NCBI RefSeq assembly: GCF_009017275.1
Contig: NZ_WBZC01000004.1
Location: 25,664-89,663 of the forward strand
Length of the DNA stretch: 64,000 nt
Direction of reading: 5' to 3'
Origin: Alkaliphilus pronyensis
Lineage (GTDB): Bacteria; Bacillota; Clostridia; Peptostreptococcales; Natronincolaceae
In this document: positions 25,590 to 34,261 of the stretch, one piece after another
Position numbering within the stretch: position 1 is the stretch's first letter
Layout of the letters: the number at the start of each line of letters is the position of its first letter
Notes under the pieces: generated by a model
The model's database searches: none
What the model was told of the DNA's origin: nothing
Seen by the model: the letters and a program-made list of their open reading frames with translations, nothing else
Position numbers and translations under genes: made by a program

Positions 25590-26684
25590 ATGAAATTAGG
25601 TATTGTTGGTTTGCCAAATGTAGGTAAAAGCACATTGTTTAACGCTATTACTGAAGCAGGTGCAGAATCTGCTAATTATCCATTTTGTACTATAGAACCA
25701 AATATTGGTGTTGTAGCTGTTCCTGACAATCGTTTATCTGTGTTGGATGAAATGTATAAATCAGAAAAGGTTATACCTGCAAATATTGAGTTTTACGATA
25801 TAGCAGGTCTTGTTAGGGGTGCAAGCAAGGGAGAAGGCTTAGGTAACAAGTTTCTTTCACATATACGTGAGGTGGAGGCTATTTTACATGTTGTAAGATG
25901 CTTTGAAGACTCTGATATTACCCATGTTGATGGAGATGTAAATCCTTTAAGGGACATAGAGACTATTGACCTTGAGCTAATTTTTTCCGACCTTGAAATT
26001 ATTGAAAAAAGAATTTTAAAAACTGAAAAGCTTATTAAATCAGATAAGTCATTAATTGGGGAGCTAGAACTATTAAAAACCATAAAAAAAACCTTAGAAG
26101 AAGGAAAAACAATTAGAACCCTTAGTTTAACTGATGAGGAAGTAAAAATGGTTAAGGGTTTTAATCTGTTATCTTCAAAACCAACTATATATGTAGGAAA
26201 TGTTTCAGAAGAGGATGTTAAGGATTATGGTGAAAATAATATATATGTTAAAGAACTAAAGGAACATGCTTTAAAGGAAAATGCAGAGGTTGTTGTTATA
26301 TGTGCAAAAATTGAGGCTGAGATCGCTGAGCTAGAGGAGGAGGAAAAGGAATTATTCTTAACTGAGCTTGGATTAAATGAATCTGGCTTAGACCGCCTTA
26401 TTAAAGCATCCTATTCTTTATTAGGCTTAATTAGCTATTTAACTGCTGGCCCAAAGGAGGTACGAGCCTGGACAATAAAAAATGGCTTAAAGGCTCCACA
26501 GGCGGCTGGAAAAATACATTCAGATTTTGAAAGAGGCTTTATTAGAGCTGAGGTTATTGCATTTAATGACCTTGTAGCCTGCGGAAGCCATTCTGCTGCT
26601 AAGGAAAAAGGTTTAGTTCGTTTAGAGGGAAAGGATTATATAGTCAAAGATGGAGATGTTATTTTGTTTAGATTTAATGTGTAA
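25590..26684 (+). CDS. ychF: YchF/OLA1-type GTPase family ATPase
   Basis: I chose ATG 25590 because AGAAAGGA lies eight bases upstream; an in-frame ATG 24 bases earlier has no ribosome site. The product (364 aa) starts MKLGIVGLPNVGKSTLFNAI (G1), then NYPFCTIEPNIG, DIAGLVRGASKGEGLGNKFL (G3) and a coiled-coil insert. It ends in a TGS domain (TAGPKEVRAWTIKNGLKAPQAAGKIHSDFERGFIRAE). YchF proteins bind ATP better than GTP, associate with ribosomes and act in stress responses. It is the first plus-strand gene of the window and monocistronic. Confidence 0.97.
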   Translation: MKLGIVGLPNVGKSTLFNAITEAGAESANYPFCTIEPNIGVVAVPDNRLSVLDEMYKSEKVIPANIEFYDIAGLVRGASKGEGLGNKFLSHIREVEAILHVVRCFEDSDITHVDGDVNPLRDIETIDLELIFSDLEIIEKRILKTEKLIKSDKSLIGELELLKTIKKTLEEGKTIRTLSLTDEEVKMVKGFNLLSSKPTIYVGNVSEEDVKDYGENNIYVKELKEHALKENAEVVVICAKIEAEIAELEEEEKELFLTELGLNESGLDRLIKASYSLLGLISYLTAGPKEVRAWTIKNGLKAPQAAGKIHSDFERGFIRAEVIAFNDLVACGSHSAAKEKGLVRLEGKDYIVKDGDVILFRFNV

Positions 26685-26723
26685 AAAAAGGCAATGGTCA
26701 ATAAAAGACCATTGCTTTTTTTT
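26683..26723. terminator. Bidirectional terminator between ychF and the convergent gene
   Basis: AAAAAAAGGCAATGGTC and GACCATTGCTTTTTTTT form a stem with loop AATAAAA and T/A tracts on both sides, so it can stop both convergent transcripts. Confidence 0.9.
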
Positions 26724-27108
26724 AATAAACAGATGCGTACAGTTCTAATGAATCAGCCGTTACAATTACATACTCACCCACTGGTAATCCTTTACCCTGA
26801 ACCTCTAGCTGTATAATGCTATCACCAAATCGAAGGTCTGAGATTCCATCCTTATACTCCTTTTCAAGAATACCAATAATATAGGTAATATCGTTGTCTT
26901 GGAATATTCTAAAATCCTTTTCTTTACATGTTTTTATCGTTGTCCCCCATTTTAATATTTCTGTAATATCATATTCAATATTATATTTATTACCTTTTAC
27001 AGGATCATTATTTCCATTCCAAACTCCTTTGCCGCAGCCATACTGGGTATTAAATTCTATTACTGTGTCCATACTATTGAAATTAACATCATTAATTAAA
27101 ACTTCCAC
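26722..27108 (-). CDS. Hypothetical protein, 128 aa
   Basis: It starts at GTG (27106-27108) after GGAGGAGGTGTTAAA. It is soluble, acidic, with no signal or membrane segment. The sequence begins VLINDVNFNSMDTVIEFNT and ends GEYVIVTADSLELYASVY, mostly predicted beta strands. I do not recognise the family. It stands alone between ychF and deoC and shares a bidirectional terminator with ychF. Confidence 0.75.
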   Translation of the reverse strand: MEVLINDVNFNSMDTVIEFNTQYGCGKGVWNGNNDPVKGNKYNIEYDITEILKWGTTIKTCKEKDFRIFQDNDITYIIGILEKEYKDGISDLRFGDSIIQLEVQGKGLPVGEYVIVTADSLELYASVY

Positions 27109-27173
27109 TTTAACACCTCCTCCTTTTATATTTTCTAAATAATATTTAATTGTAAATTACAGTTGTTGAATTA

Positions 27174-27222
27174 AAAACCCAGCTTATAACGTAATCAATA
27201 CGTTTTTTTGCTGGGTGTTTTA
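27174..27222 (-). terminator. Terminator after deoC
   Basis: The outer stem ACCCAGC/GCTGGGT encloses an inner ACGTATTGATTACGT hairpin, followed on the minus strand by TTTTTAATTC. Confidence 0.8.
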
Positions 27223-27249
27223 TTGCCAAATATTATTATTTATGAAATC

Positions 27250-27918
27250 TTAATAACCACCATCTACATGATCAATACCCTTAACTATATTAACAGAAGC
27301 GCTACAGCCTAATCTTGATGCCCCAGCTTTAATCATAGAAATAGCAGTCTTATAGTCACGTATTCCACCAGAAGCCTTTACCTCCATTTCTGCCCCCACT
27401 GTATCCTTCATTAATCTGACATCTTCTACAGTTGCTCCACCTGTACTGAATCCAGTTGAGGTTTTAACAAAATCTGCACCAGCTTTTTTTGCTAATTGGC
27501 AAGCTATTATTTTTTCTTCATCTGTTAATAAAGCTGTTTCAATTATTACCTTCACTATAGCTGAACCATTGGCAGCATTTACAACTGCCTCAATATCCCT
27601 TTGTACATAGCCATAGTCTTTATCCTTTAACGCTCCAATGTTTATAACCATGTCTATTTCATTGGCCCCATTAGAAATCGCTTCCTTTGTTTCATATGCT
27701 TTTACCTCCGAGGTTGTAGCTCCTAAGGGAAAGCCTACAACAGCAGTAACCTTTATATCAGAACTCCTTAAATTATCTGCTACTATTCCTACATTTGCTG
27801 CATTTACGCAAACAGAAAAGAATCCATAGGCTTTCGCATCATTACAATACTGTAATATTTCCTCTTTCTTAACATCAGGTTTTAAAACTGTATGATCAAT
27901 ATATTTTCCAATATTCAT
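27250..27918 (-). CDS. deoC: DeoC, deoxyribose-phosphate aldolase
   Basis: A 222-aa class I aldolase with the DeoC pattern [32 protein letters not shown] and the Schiff-base region [17 protein letters not shown]. It also has [13 protein letters not shown] near the C-terminus. It cleaves 2-deoxyribose 5-phosphate into glyceraldehyde 3-phosphate and acetaldehyde. It follows pduL by 14 bp, which suggests one transcript: acetaldehyde made here can be taken through acetyl-CoA to acetyl phosphate by PduL-type enzymes, although no aldehyde dehydrogenase is present in this window. Confidence 0.97.
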   Translation of the reverse strand: MNIGKYIDHTVLKPDVKKEEILQYCNDAKAYGFFSVCVNAANVGIVADNLRSSDIKVTAVVGFPLGATTSEVKAYETKEAISNGANEIDMVINIGALKDKDYGYVQRDIEAVVNAANGSAIVKVIIETALLTDEEKIIACQLAKKAGADFVKTSTGFSTGGATVEDVRLMKDTVGAEMEVKASGGIRDYKTAISMIKAGASRLGCSASVNIVKGIDHVDGGY

Positions 27919-27932
27919 ATAATAATTCTCCT

Positions 27933-28511
27933 TTATTCAAGCATTAATTCAACTAAATCACCATTTCTAACAGCAGCAGCGTTGCCTTCGTCTACATCTA
28001 CATGCATTTCAAGGGCATATGTAGGATGTATCCTAACTAAAACATTTTCAAAAACCACTGCTCTTTCTCCAAATGTTCTAATCTTCACTACCTGCCTATC
28101 AGTAACGCCAAAGGCTTCTGCATCGGAGGTATGCATATGTATATGTCTTGAGGCGATTATTACCCCTTCCTCTAAATCAACCTCTCCTTTTGGTCCTACA
28201 ATTTTAACACCTGGGCTATTCTTAAGATTTCCTGAATCCCTTACTGGTGGCCTTATACCTAAAATAAAGCTATCACTTAAAGAGATTTCTATTTGTGTAT
28301 TACTTCTAGCAGGTCCCAACACTCTTACCCCTTTTATTGTACCCTTTGGTCCTACTAGGTCTACCTTTTCTACAGCTGCAAATTGACCTGGTTGCGAAAG
28401 ATATTTAAAGCTCTCAAGCTCATATCCTTCACGAAATAAAGTTTCTATATCTTTTTTACTTAAGTGAAGATGTCTGTTGGATAAAGCAATAGGCAACATT
28501 TTTTCACTCAT
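27933..28511 (-). CDS. pduL: PduL-type phosphate acyltransferase (phosphotransacylase)
   Basis: 192 aa with two PduL half-domains. Zinc-binding histidines are visible in [16 protein letters not shown] and [17 protein letters not shown], with [13 protein letters not shown] near the end. It converts acyl-CoA plus phosphate to acyl phosphate (acetyl or propionyl) in place of Pta. No encapsulation peptide is obvious at the N-terminus and no microcompartment shell genes are near, so it probably works free in the cytosol, feeding acetate kinase. It is the first gene of a pair with deoC. Confidence 0.95.
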   Translation of the reverse strand: MSEKMLPIALSNRHLHLSKKDIETLFREGYELESFKYLSQPGQFAAVEKVDLVGPKGTIKGVRVLGPARSNTQIEISLSDSFILGIRPPVRDSGNLKNSPGVKIVGPKGEVDLEEGVIIASRHIHMHTSDAEAFGVTDRQVVKIRTFGERAVVFENVLVRIHPTYALEMHVDVDEGNAAAVRNGDLVELMLE

Positions 28512-28719
28512 ACTATTACCTCCTCATATGTAATCATCAATACTATAGCCTCCACTATAGTTCAATAATATTGTATACAATCTATATTATACTTTTTTTT
28601 ATACTATAAATCAAATGTTCCATACAAACAGATACAGGATAAAGCTATGTTTTTTTATCTGATGCTTGTGGCATTTTTCAGTGACTTAAGGAGGGGTAAT
28701 GTTTGTGACAATGCTTAGA

Positions 28720-29724
28720 CTATTCATTATAAAGCTGGTTGAACAAGGAATAATTATCTGTTTCTTTTTCTTTACTGTTTAATACCCTCGATATAACTGT
28801 TATTGCTGTTAAGCCCATAGATAAACCTGCTACAGTCATATAGTATAGGGAGAAGGGTGTATAGAAAGCCCCTAAAATCAAAAATACACTTAATAGAAAA
28901 TAGCTTTTCGATTTATTTTTTGCCAAAAGTGCATTTTTATATTTTCTCCAACCTGCCCTTCTTCTTGATATTGTATTCTCTATTATCTCATCTATTTCTT
29001 CATCTGTAGGAAACATATTACTATTTTCAATAAGCTTAAGTAGCTGTTCTTTTTTTATTAGTAAAACTCTATATTTTTTACTTAACAGGTTTGCAAAGTC
29101 CCAAGAATCCTTAGTAAAATCTGAGGTTGTTATTAAAACATTTTTCTTTATTTTCATTTTTTTTAGCAAGCTTAAGGTCTCCTTTATTTCCTTCATCTCG
29201 ACAAAGTCTTCATTTTTGTAGGCATAAAAGGATACTAATATAGCTTCATTTTTATATGTTGCTTCATGTATTATTATGTTGTTATTTTTATATATTTCCT
29301 TTAAATTCATGAATCCAAGCTTTTTATATAGCTGCTCTACAAACTCCCTTAGCTCATCTATAGTTTTGTTTAATATATCCTTATAGACCTTTTTGCATGC
29401 AATATCAAATCGCTTCTGACCTTTTAAGTATTCTAGCTTTTTATTTCTAATTGTTAGTGATATATAATGTCCTACAGATATTACTATTACTGTTACAGCA
29501 AGTGAAGCTAATAGGCTATATAAATATGTATTAATTAATAAAAAGAAAATCATAAAAAAGGCGATTCTTATTAAAGAAAAGTCGATTATTTTAGCACCAT
29601 CGCTTCTGGTATCTTCCTTTGAGCTCATATAAAATGCTTTAAATCTTTTACTATTTGATCTACTGCTTTTATAGCCTTTAGCCTTTGTCATAAGCAGCTG
29701 TAAATAGTTTGTAATTTTACTCAT
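28720..29724 (-). CDS. Membrane protein with an Mrr-like restriction-endonuclease-fold domain
   Basis: 334 aa. Basic N-terminus, two hydrophobic segments (about 48-85), then a soluble domain (about 100-235) whose strands NNNIIIHEATYKNEAILVSFYAYK and MKIKKNVLITTSDFTKDSWDFANLL follow the Mrr/RecB-like nuclease pattern. Two more membrane segments lie near 270-312. In Mrr proteins D...E/QxK residues are catalytic; here the QxK position is not clearly kept, so it may be non-catalytic. Similar membrane-linked Mrr-like proteins are common in Firmicutes with unknown roles. It is last in a possible unit with the upstream YkuS-like gene, although a terminator lies between them. Confidence 0.6.
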   Translation of the reverse strand: MSKITNYLQLLMTKAKGYKSSRSNSKRFKAFYMSSKEDTRSDGAKIIDFSLIRIAFFMIFFLLINTYLYSLLASLAVTVIVISVGHYISLTIRNKKLEYLKGQKRFDIACKKVYKDILNKTIDELREFVEQLYKKLGFMNLKEIYKNNNIIIHEATYKNEAILVSFYAYKNEDFVEMKEIKETLSLLKKMKIKKNVLITTSDFTKDSWDFANLLSKKYRVLLIKKEQLLKLIENSNMFPTDEEIDEIIENTISRRRAGWRKYKNALLAKNKSKSYFLLSVFLILGAFYTPFSLYYMTVAGLSMGLTAITVISRVLNSKEKETDNYSLFNQLYNE

Positions 29725-29742
29725 TGCTTATCTCCTCCATTG

Positions 29743-29775
29743 AAAAAATAACCCTACATCAAAGGCAAGGTTATA
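29743..29775 (-). terminator. Terminator after the YkuS-like gene
   Basis: On the minus strand AATAACC...GGTTATT with further pairing inside is followed by TTTTTTC. Confidence 0.75.
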
Positions 29776-29785
29776 ATAATTATTG

Positions 29786-30046
29786 TTAATCCATTTCCTC
29801 GATGGCATTAATTAAGTAATCAACACCTATTTCATCGAGATTTATCATTTTTACATACTTATTATTATCTGTTATTTTTAGTTCTCCCGTCATATTATGG
29901 GCTAAATAGTCTTTGTTATTAAAGGAGTAAACTATAGCATCTATAGGCTTTTCTGAATTATCTACAGAAGTAATGCTATAGCCAGCCTCCCTTAACAGCT
30001 TAGCTGCATCATGTAGCCCTTCCTGTATTGCTATAACTTTTTTCAT
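29786..30046 (-). CDS. UPF0180 (YkuS-like) small protein
   Basis: 86 aa with the outline of the UPF0180/YkuS family: MKKVIAIQEGLHDAAKLLREAGYSI, then a DAIVYSF strand and a C-terminal helix. Function is unknown. The start is well supported by GGGAGGTAGGTTTAC. Its leader is unusual: the 128-bp structured repeat (30064-30191) ends only a few bases before this ribosome site, so on the minus strand the repeat would form the 5' untranslated region. Confidence 0.75.
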   Translation of the reverse strand: MKKVIAIQEGLHDAAKLLREAGYSITSVDNSEKPIDAIVYSFNNKDYLAHNMTGELKITDNNKYVKMINLDEIGVDYLINAIEEMD

Positions 30047-30063
30047 GTAAACCTACCTCCCAG

Positions 30064-30191
30064 TTTTATCTCAGCGGTGTTACTAATACTCCCGCTTCTT
30101 AAGCGGGATATAAGTGCCACCAAGCTTCGAAATAAGCGGAACTAGAGTACAGGTGGAGTACAAGCTCCATCTGAACTAAGTTTTCTTTATT
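30064..30191. repeat. 128-bp structured repeat, copy 1
   Basis: It matches 49314-49441 at 117 of 128 positions without gaps. Predicted elements are an inner hairpin CCCGCTT/AAGCGGG, a second hairpin CAGGTGGAG/CTCCATCTG, and a closing helix GGTG with CACC. The GGTG/CACC pair is GGCG/CGCC in copy 2, a compensatory change that supports a folded RNA or single-stranded DNA form. It could be the end of an IS200/IS605-like element or a MITE; the family is not identified. Confidence 0.8.
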
Positions 30192-30204
30192 TTTAGCATT
30201 TTAT

Positions 30205-30240
30205 CGAATAAAATACACCCCCATTTTAATGGAGGTGTAT
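30205..30240 (-). terminator. Terminator after the 56-aa ORF
   Basis: On the minus strand ATACACC-TCCAT and ATGGG-GGTGTAT pair with one mismatch, followed by TTTTATTC. Confidence 0.7.
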
Positions 30241-30243
30241 CTA

Positions 30244-30414
30244 CTATCCCATTGCTCTTTCTAGCTTGTCTAAATGTTGAAGTGGAAAGTGCTTTAATAG
30301 CTCCTTAAACTCATCAACTGTTAAGCCTTGAGTTGTTGTATAAATTTCTATCTTTCCATCTACGTCTGCCTGTATAAACCGTTGCTTAATTTCCTGAAAG
30401 TTAGTTGTACTCAT
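30244..30414 (-). CDS. Conserved-looking small protein, 56 aa
   Basis: ATG at 30412-30414 follows GGAGGGTTATTGA. The product starts MSTTNFQEIKQRFIQADVDG and ends LDKLERAMG. It is soluble, with one helix-turn and the phrase YTTTQGLTVDEFKELLKHFPL. I recall similar short proteins in clostridia but no function. It stands between hpt and the structured repeat with its own terminator. It may be expressed with hpt, from which it is 74 bp downstream. Confidence 0.75.
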   Translation of the reverse strand: MSTTNFQEIKQRFIQADVDGKIEIYTTTQGLTVDEFKELLKHFPLQHLDKLERAMG

Positions 30415-30488
30415 TCAATAACCCTCCTTGAATAGTCTTTAATAATAGTATGGAAAAAAAACATTGTTACTATTCAAGTATTTATTTA

Positions 30489-31028
30489 TTATTGATAAGC
30501 TTCTTCTTTTAGAACTGCAATGTATGGAAGGTTTCTATACCTTTCTGCATAGTCTATACCGTATCCTACTATAAACTTATCTGGAATATTAAAGCCTATA
30601 TAATCTAAGCTAATATTACATTTTCTTCTCTCAGGCTTATCGAGAAGGGCACATATTTTTAAGCTTTCCAGCTTCCTAGACATCAGATTTTCTGTTAAGT
30701 ACTTTAATGTTAAGCCTGTGTCTACTATATCCTCAACGATGATAACATGCTTACCCTCTATATCAGTGTCTAAATCCTTAATTATTCTAACTACACCAGA
30801 GCTTTCGGTAGATTGTCCATAGCTTGAAACAGCCATGAAATCTACATATACAGGGATATTTACTTCTCTTATTAAATCACCTAAAAAAACATTAGCCCCC
30901 TTTAAAACCCCTACAACTAAAATTTCGTTTTTATCTTTATAGTCCTTCGTTATTTGCATTCCAATTTCTTTAACCTTTTTTGCTATTTCATCTTTAGTAA
31001 ACAGTATTTCTTCTACATCCTTTTTCAT
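30489..31028 (-). CDS. hpt: Hypoxanthine phosphoribosyltransferase
   Basis: 179 aa. The PRPP-binding motif is VIIVEDIVDTGLTL and the N-terminal part contains VVGVLKGANVFLGDL. The C-terminal part has DYIGFNIPDKFIVGYGIDYAERYRNLPYI, typical of Hpt. It salvages hypoxanthine or guanine to IMP or GMP using PRPP. Length is normal. The upstream region (31,029-31,280) is very AT-rich and presumably holds its promoter. Confidence 0.96.
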   Translation of the reverse strand: MKKDVEEILFTKDEIAKKVKEIGMQITKDYKDKNEILVVGVLKGANVFLGDLIREVNIPVYVDFMAVSSYGQSTESSGVVRIIKDLDTDIEGKHVIIVEDIVDTGLTLKYLTENLMSRKLESLKICALLDKPERRKCNISLDYIGFNIPDKFIVGYGIDYAERYRNLPYIAVLKEEAYQ

Positions 31029-31282
31029 AACATCACCCCTAGTAGTATTTTACAATCTAATTATAGCATATGTAAGTAATATTATGAATATTATTTTACT
31101 TATTTAGTATATAATACGTTATAGCATGAACTATTTTTATTTTACTTTTGGAAATTAACATATTTTAAGTCTGATTCTATGTTGATATATAATTATCAAA
31201 AACATTTATTTATATTGATATTATATCATTTATATTTTGTTACATTTATGATATAATTATATTACTAATATTTAATAAATAA

Positions 31283-31312
31283 AAATAAGGGCTTAATCGC
31301 CCTTATTTAATA
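31283..31312 (-). terminator. Terminator after the first opp operon
   Basis: AAATAAGGGC and GCCCTTATTT form a 10-bp stem, with A/T tracts on both sides, directly after the oppF stop. Confidence 0.85.
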
Positions 31313-31316
31313 AAAA

Positions 31317-32303
31317 CTATACTGTTGCTTCCTTTAGATTATTAGTAAAATGACAAGCAACAAAACGATCATTTCCAATATCCTCTAGTTCAGGTGTCTT
31401 TTCATTGCATATTGGTTGACGGTAACGACATCTTCCATAAAAACGACAACCTTCTGGTGGATTTATTGGACTCGGTACATCTCCTTCAAGTATAATACGT
31501 TCACGCTTAACTTCTATACTTGGAACAGGAATAGCTGATAATAGAGCTTGAGTATATGGATGCTTCGGCTCTTTAAACATTGATTTATAATCTGAAAGCT
31601 CAACAATTTTACCGAGGTACATTACAGCTATACGGTCACTCACATGCTTAACAACACTTAAGTCATGAGAGATAAACAGATATGTTAAACTAAATTCTTT
31701 TTGTAAATCATCCATAAGATTTAATATCTGTGCCTGAATCGATACATCTAATGCTGAAACAGGTTCGTCTTGAACAATAAACTTAGGCTTTAATGCTAAT
31801 GCTCTTGCAATACCTATTCTCTGTCTTCTTCCACCATCTAACTCATGGGGATAGGTATTAACCAATCTTTCTGCAAGTCCAACAGTATCCATAAGCTCAG
31901 CAACTCTTTTTGACATATCAATTTTATCTTTATATATTTTATTAACACGTAATGGCTCTGCAATGATTTCCGAAACGCTCATTCTAGGATTTAAAGAAGC
32001 AAATGGGTCCTGAAATACTATTTGCATTTCTTTACGCATTTCCCGCATTTCATCCTTACTAAATTGTAATATATCCTTATCCTCAAAGATTATTTCACCA
32101 CCAGTTGCCTCTAGTAAACGTAGAACAACCCTTCCTGTGGTTGATTTACCACATCCTGATTCACCCACTAGGCCCAATGTTTCACCTTTATTTATAAAAA
32201 AGTTTACATCATCAACTGCGTGTAGTAATCCTTTTTTTGTACTGAAGTATTTCTTTAGGTTTCTAACCTCCAATAATCTTTCCTGCATTAATCTCACCTC
32301 CAA
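31317..32303 (-). CDS. oppF: Oligopeptide ABC transporter ATP-binding protein OppF (system 1)
   Basis: 328 aa; starts are possible at 32303 or at MQERLLEV five codons later. Walker A is GESGCGKS, the signature region reads LDGGRRQR rather than LSGGQRQR, and Walker B ends [12 protein letters not shown]. The C-terminal OppD/F domain has the cysteine cluster CRFYGRCRYRQPICNEKTPEL, which in some members binds an iron-sulfur cluster. It powers uptake of oligopeptides with OppD. It is last of the oppABCDF unit and ends in a terminator. Confidence 0.94.
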   Translation of the reverse strand: MEVRLMQERLLEVRNLKKYFSTKKGLLHAVDDVNFFINKGETLGLVGESGCGKSTTGRVVLRLLEATGGEIIFEDKDILQFSKDEMREMRKEMQIVFQDPFASLNPRMSVSEIIAEPLRVNKIYKDKIDMSKRVAELMDTVGLAERLVNTYPHELDGGRRQRIGIARALALKPKFIVQDEPVSALDVSIQAQILNLMDDLQKEFSLTYLFISHDLSVVKHVSDRIAVMYLGKIVELSDYKSMFKEPKHPYTQALLSAIPVPSIEVKRERIILEGDVPSPINPPEGCRFYGRCRYRQPICNEKTPELEDIGNDRFVACHFTNNLKEATV

Positions 32304-32308
32304 TAATA

Positions 32309-33292
32309 TTATTTGACATTCTCTTCAAATAACAAGCACTTAACGAAATGTCCAGGTTCAATCTCTGTGTTTTTTGGCTTTCTTTCTGAGCATACATCCA
32401 TTGCTTTAGGACATCTTGGATGGAAGGGACATCCTGAAGGAATATTTGTAGGATCTGGCATAAGTCCTTTTATTGGGTTTAAGCGTTCTTCATCTTCCTC
32501 AGCATTTGGAATAGATCCAAACAATCCAATAGTATAAGGATGCCTTGGTTCAGTATATAATCTCTTCTTATCTGTATACTCTATAACATTACCTGCATAC
32601 ATAATAGCAACTTTATCGCAAACCTCAGCTACTACCCCTAAATCATGGGTAATAAGAAGCATAGAGGTATTAAATTCATCCTTTAAATGCTTCATCAAAT
32701 CTAAAACCTGTGCTTGTATAGTAACATCCAGAGCAGTTGTAGGTTCATCTGCAATCAATAGTGTAGGGTTACAAGCTAAAGCTATGGCAATTACAACCCT
32801 TTGTCTCATACCACCACTAAATTGATGTGGATACTCTTTATGTCTATCTGCTGGAATACCAACCTTCTCAAGCATTTCCTTTGCCCTTTCAATAGCTTGA
32901 GCAGCGTTAACTTTTTGGTGAAGCTTTACTACCTCTGCAATTTGCTCACCAACAGTCATTACTGGATTTAATGATGTCATAGGATCTTGGAATATCATAG
33001 ATATTTTATTACCCCTAATCTTTCTTAGCTCTGCAGGGGATTTAGTAATAAGATTTTCACCTTCAAAATATATTTCACCATTAACAATTTTTCCTGGTGG
33101 ATTTGGTACCAGCTGCATAATGCCTAATGCTGTAGTGGTTTTGCCTGCACCTGTCTCACCAACAAGTCCTAGGGTTTCTCCTTTACCTATTTCTAGGTTC
33201 ATATCTTCAACGGCCCTAACTGTTCCTTCACCTTCAACTATATAATGAATTGACAAGTCTTTTATTTCAATAAGATTTTTATTGTTTTCCAT
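32309..33292 (-). CDS. oppD: Oligopeptide ABC transporter ATP-binding protein OppD (system 1)
   Basis: 327 aa. Walker A is GETGAGKT, signature [11 protein letters not shown], Walker [14 protein letters not shown], and the C-terminal cysteine motif is CPFHPRCPKAMDVC. OppD and OppF form the heterodimeric motor under the OppBC channel. Spacing to oppF is five bases, to oppC 28. Confidence 0.95.
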   Translation of the reverse strand: MENNKNLIEIKDLSIHYIVEGEGTVRAVEDMNLEIGKGETLGLVGETGAGKTTTALGIMQLVPNPPGKIVNGEIYFEGENLITKSPAELRKIRGNKISMIFQDPMTSLNPVMTVGEQIAEVVKLHQKVNAAQAIERAKEMLEKVGIPADRHKEYPHQFSGGMRQRVVIAIALACNPTLLIADEPTTALDVTIQAQVLDLMKHLKDEFNTSMLLITHDLGVVAEVCDKVAIMYAGNVIEYTDKKRLYTEPRHPYTIGLFGSIPNAEEDEERLNPIKGLMPDPTNIPSGCPFHPRCPKAMDVCSERKPKNTEIEPGHFVKCLLFEENVK

Positions 33293-33320
33293 TTAATATC
33301 ACACTCCTCTCCTACTAGAA

Positions 33321-34229
33321 TTAGCTCTTTAGTCTAGGATCAAGTGCATCTCTTAATCCGTCACCTAGAAGGTTTAAGCCGAAAATAGTGATCATTATGG
33401 CTAAACCAGGGAAAGTTGCTATATGGGGGTAGTCTCTAAGATAATGTCTAGCATTAGAAAGCATTGCACCCCATTCTGGAGTAGGTGGTTGTATACCTAG
33501 TCCAAGAAAGCTTAAGCCTGCAGCCGATAATATTGCATTAGCTACTCCAAGGGTTGCTTGGACGATTATTGGAGCCATTGAGTTTGGAATAATATGCTTA
33601 GTTATAATTCTAAAATCGTTAGCACCAACTGCTCTAGCAGCTTCAATAAACTCTTGATCTCTTAAGGATAAGACCGAAGCCCTTACGATACGGGCATAGG
33701 AGGGGATTGATCCGATACCAACGGCAATCATAACATTTCTTAGACCTGGTCCTAGTGTAGCAACAATAGCTATAGCAAGTAATATTCCTGGTATTGCCAG
33801 TAGAATATCTATACAACGCATTATTACGTTATCTAGCTTACCTCCATAATAACCAGCAATAGCCCCTAATGTTCCCCCTAAAATGGCTGCTATACCAACA
33901 GCTATAAAACCAACCTGTAATGAAATTCTTGATCCATATATTATTCTACTAAATATATCTCGACCAAAGTTGTCTGTTCCTAATAAGTGTTTACTATTTG
34001 GGGTTTGTAATCTATCAACAAGGCTTTGTTCATCATAACCATAGGGTGCAATTACATCTGCAAATATAGCTGAGAGAATCAGTATTAATATAATTAACAG
34101 ACCAACCATAGCGGCCTTATTTTTCTTCATTCTTCTCCAAACTTCTCTCCAAGGGCCACGCTTCTTTTTAGTACCATTAGAGGCCACCTGTGACTGAGGG
34201 TTTTGAGAAGCAGTCTTCACATTAGACAT
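33321..34229 (-). CDS. oppC: Oligopeptide ABC transporter permease OppC (system 1)
   Basis: 302 aa with a long cytoplasmic N-terminus, six predicted membrane helices and the EAA-type coupling loop EFIEAARAVGANDFRIITKHIIPNS. The LLGTDNFGRDIFSRIIYGSRISL stretch is typical of OppC/DppC. It pairs with OppB as the membrane channel. Confidence 0.95.
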   Translation of the reverse strand: MSNVKTASQNPQSQVASNGTKKKRGPWREVWRRMKKNKAAMVGLLIILILILSAIFADVIAPYGYDEQSLVDRLQTPNSKHLLGTDNFGRDIFSRIIYGSRISLQVGFIAVGIAAILGGTLGAIAGYYGGKLDNVIMRCIDILLAIPGILLAIAIVATLGPGLRNVMIAVGIGSIPSYARIVRASVLSLRDQEFIEAARAVGANDFRIITKHIIPNSMAPIIVQATLGVANAILSAAGLSFLGLGIQPPTPEWGAMLSNARHYLRDYPHIATFPGLAIMITIFGLNLLGDGLRDALDPRLKS

Positions 34230-34261
34230 AGCTTTACCTCCTTTTCAACATTTTTGATTAA

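Noticed and set aside
31317..32303. LDGGR signature in OppF1 as an inactivating mutation
   Set aside because: As far as I recall this variant is frequent in clostridial OppF proteins, and all other ATPase motifs are intact.
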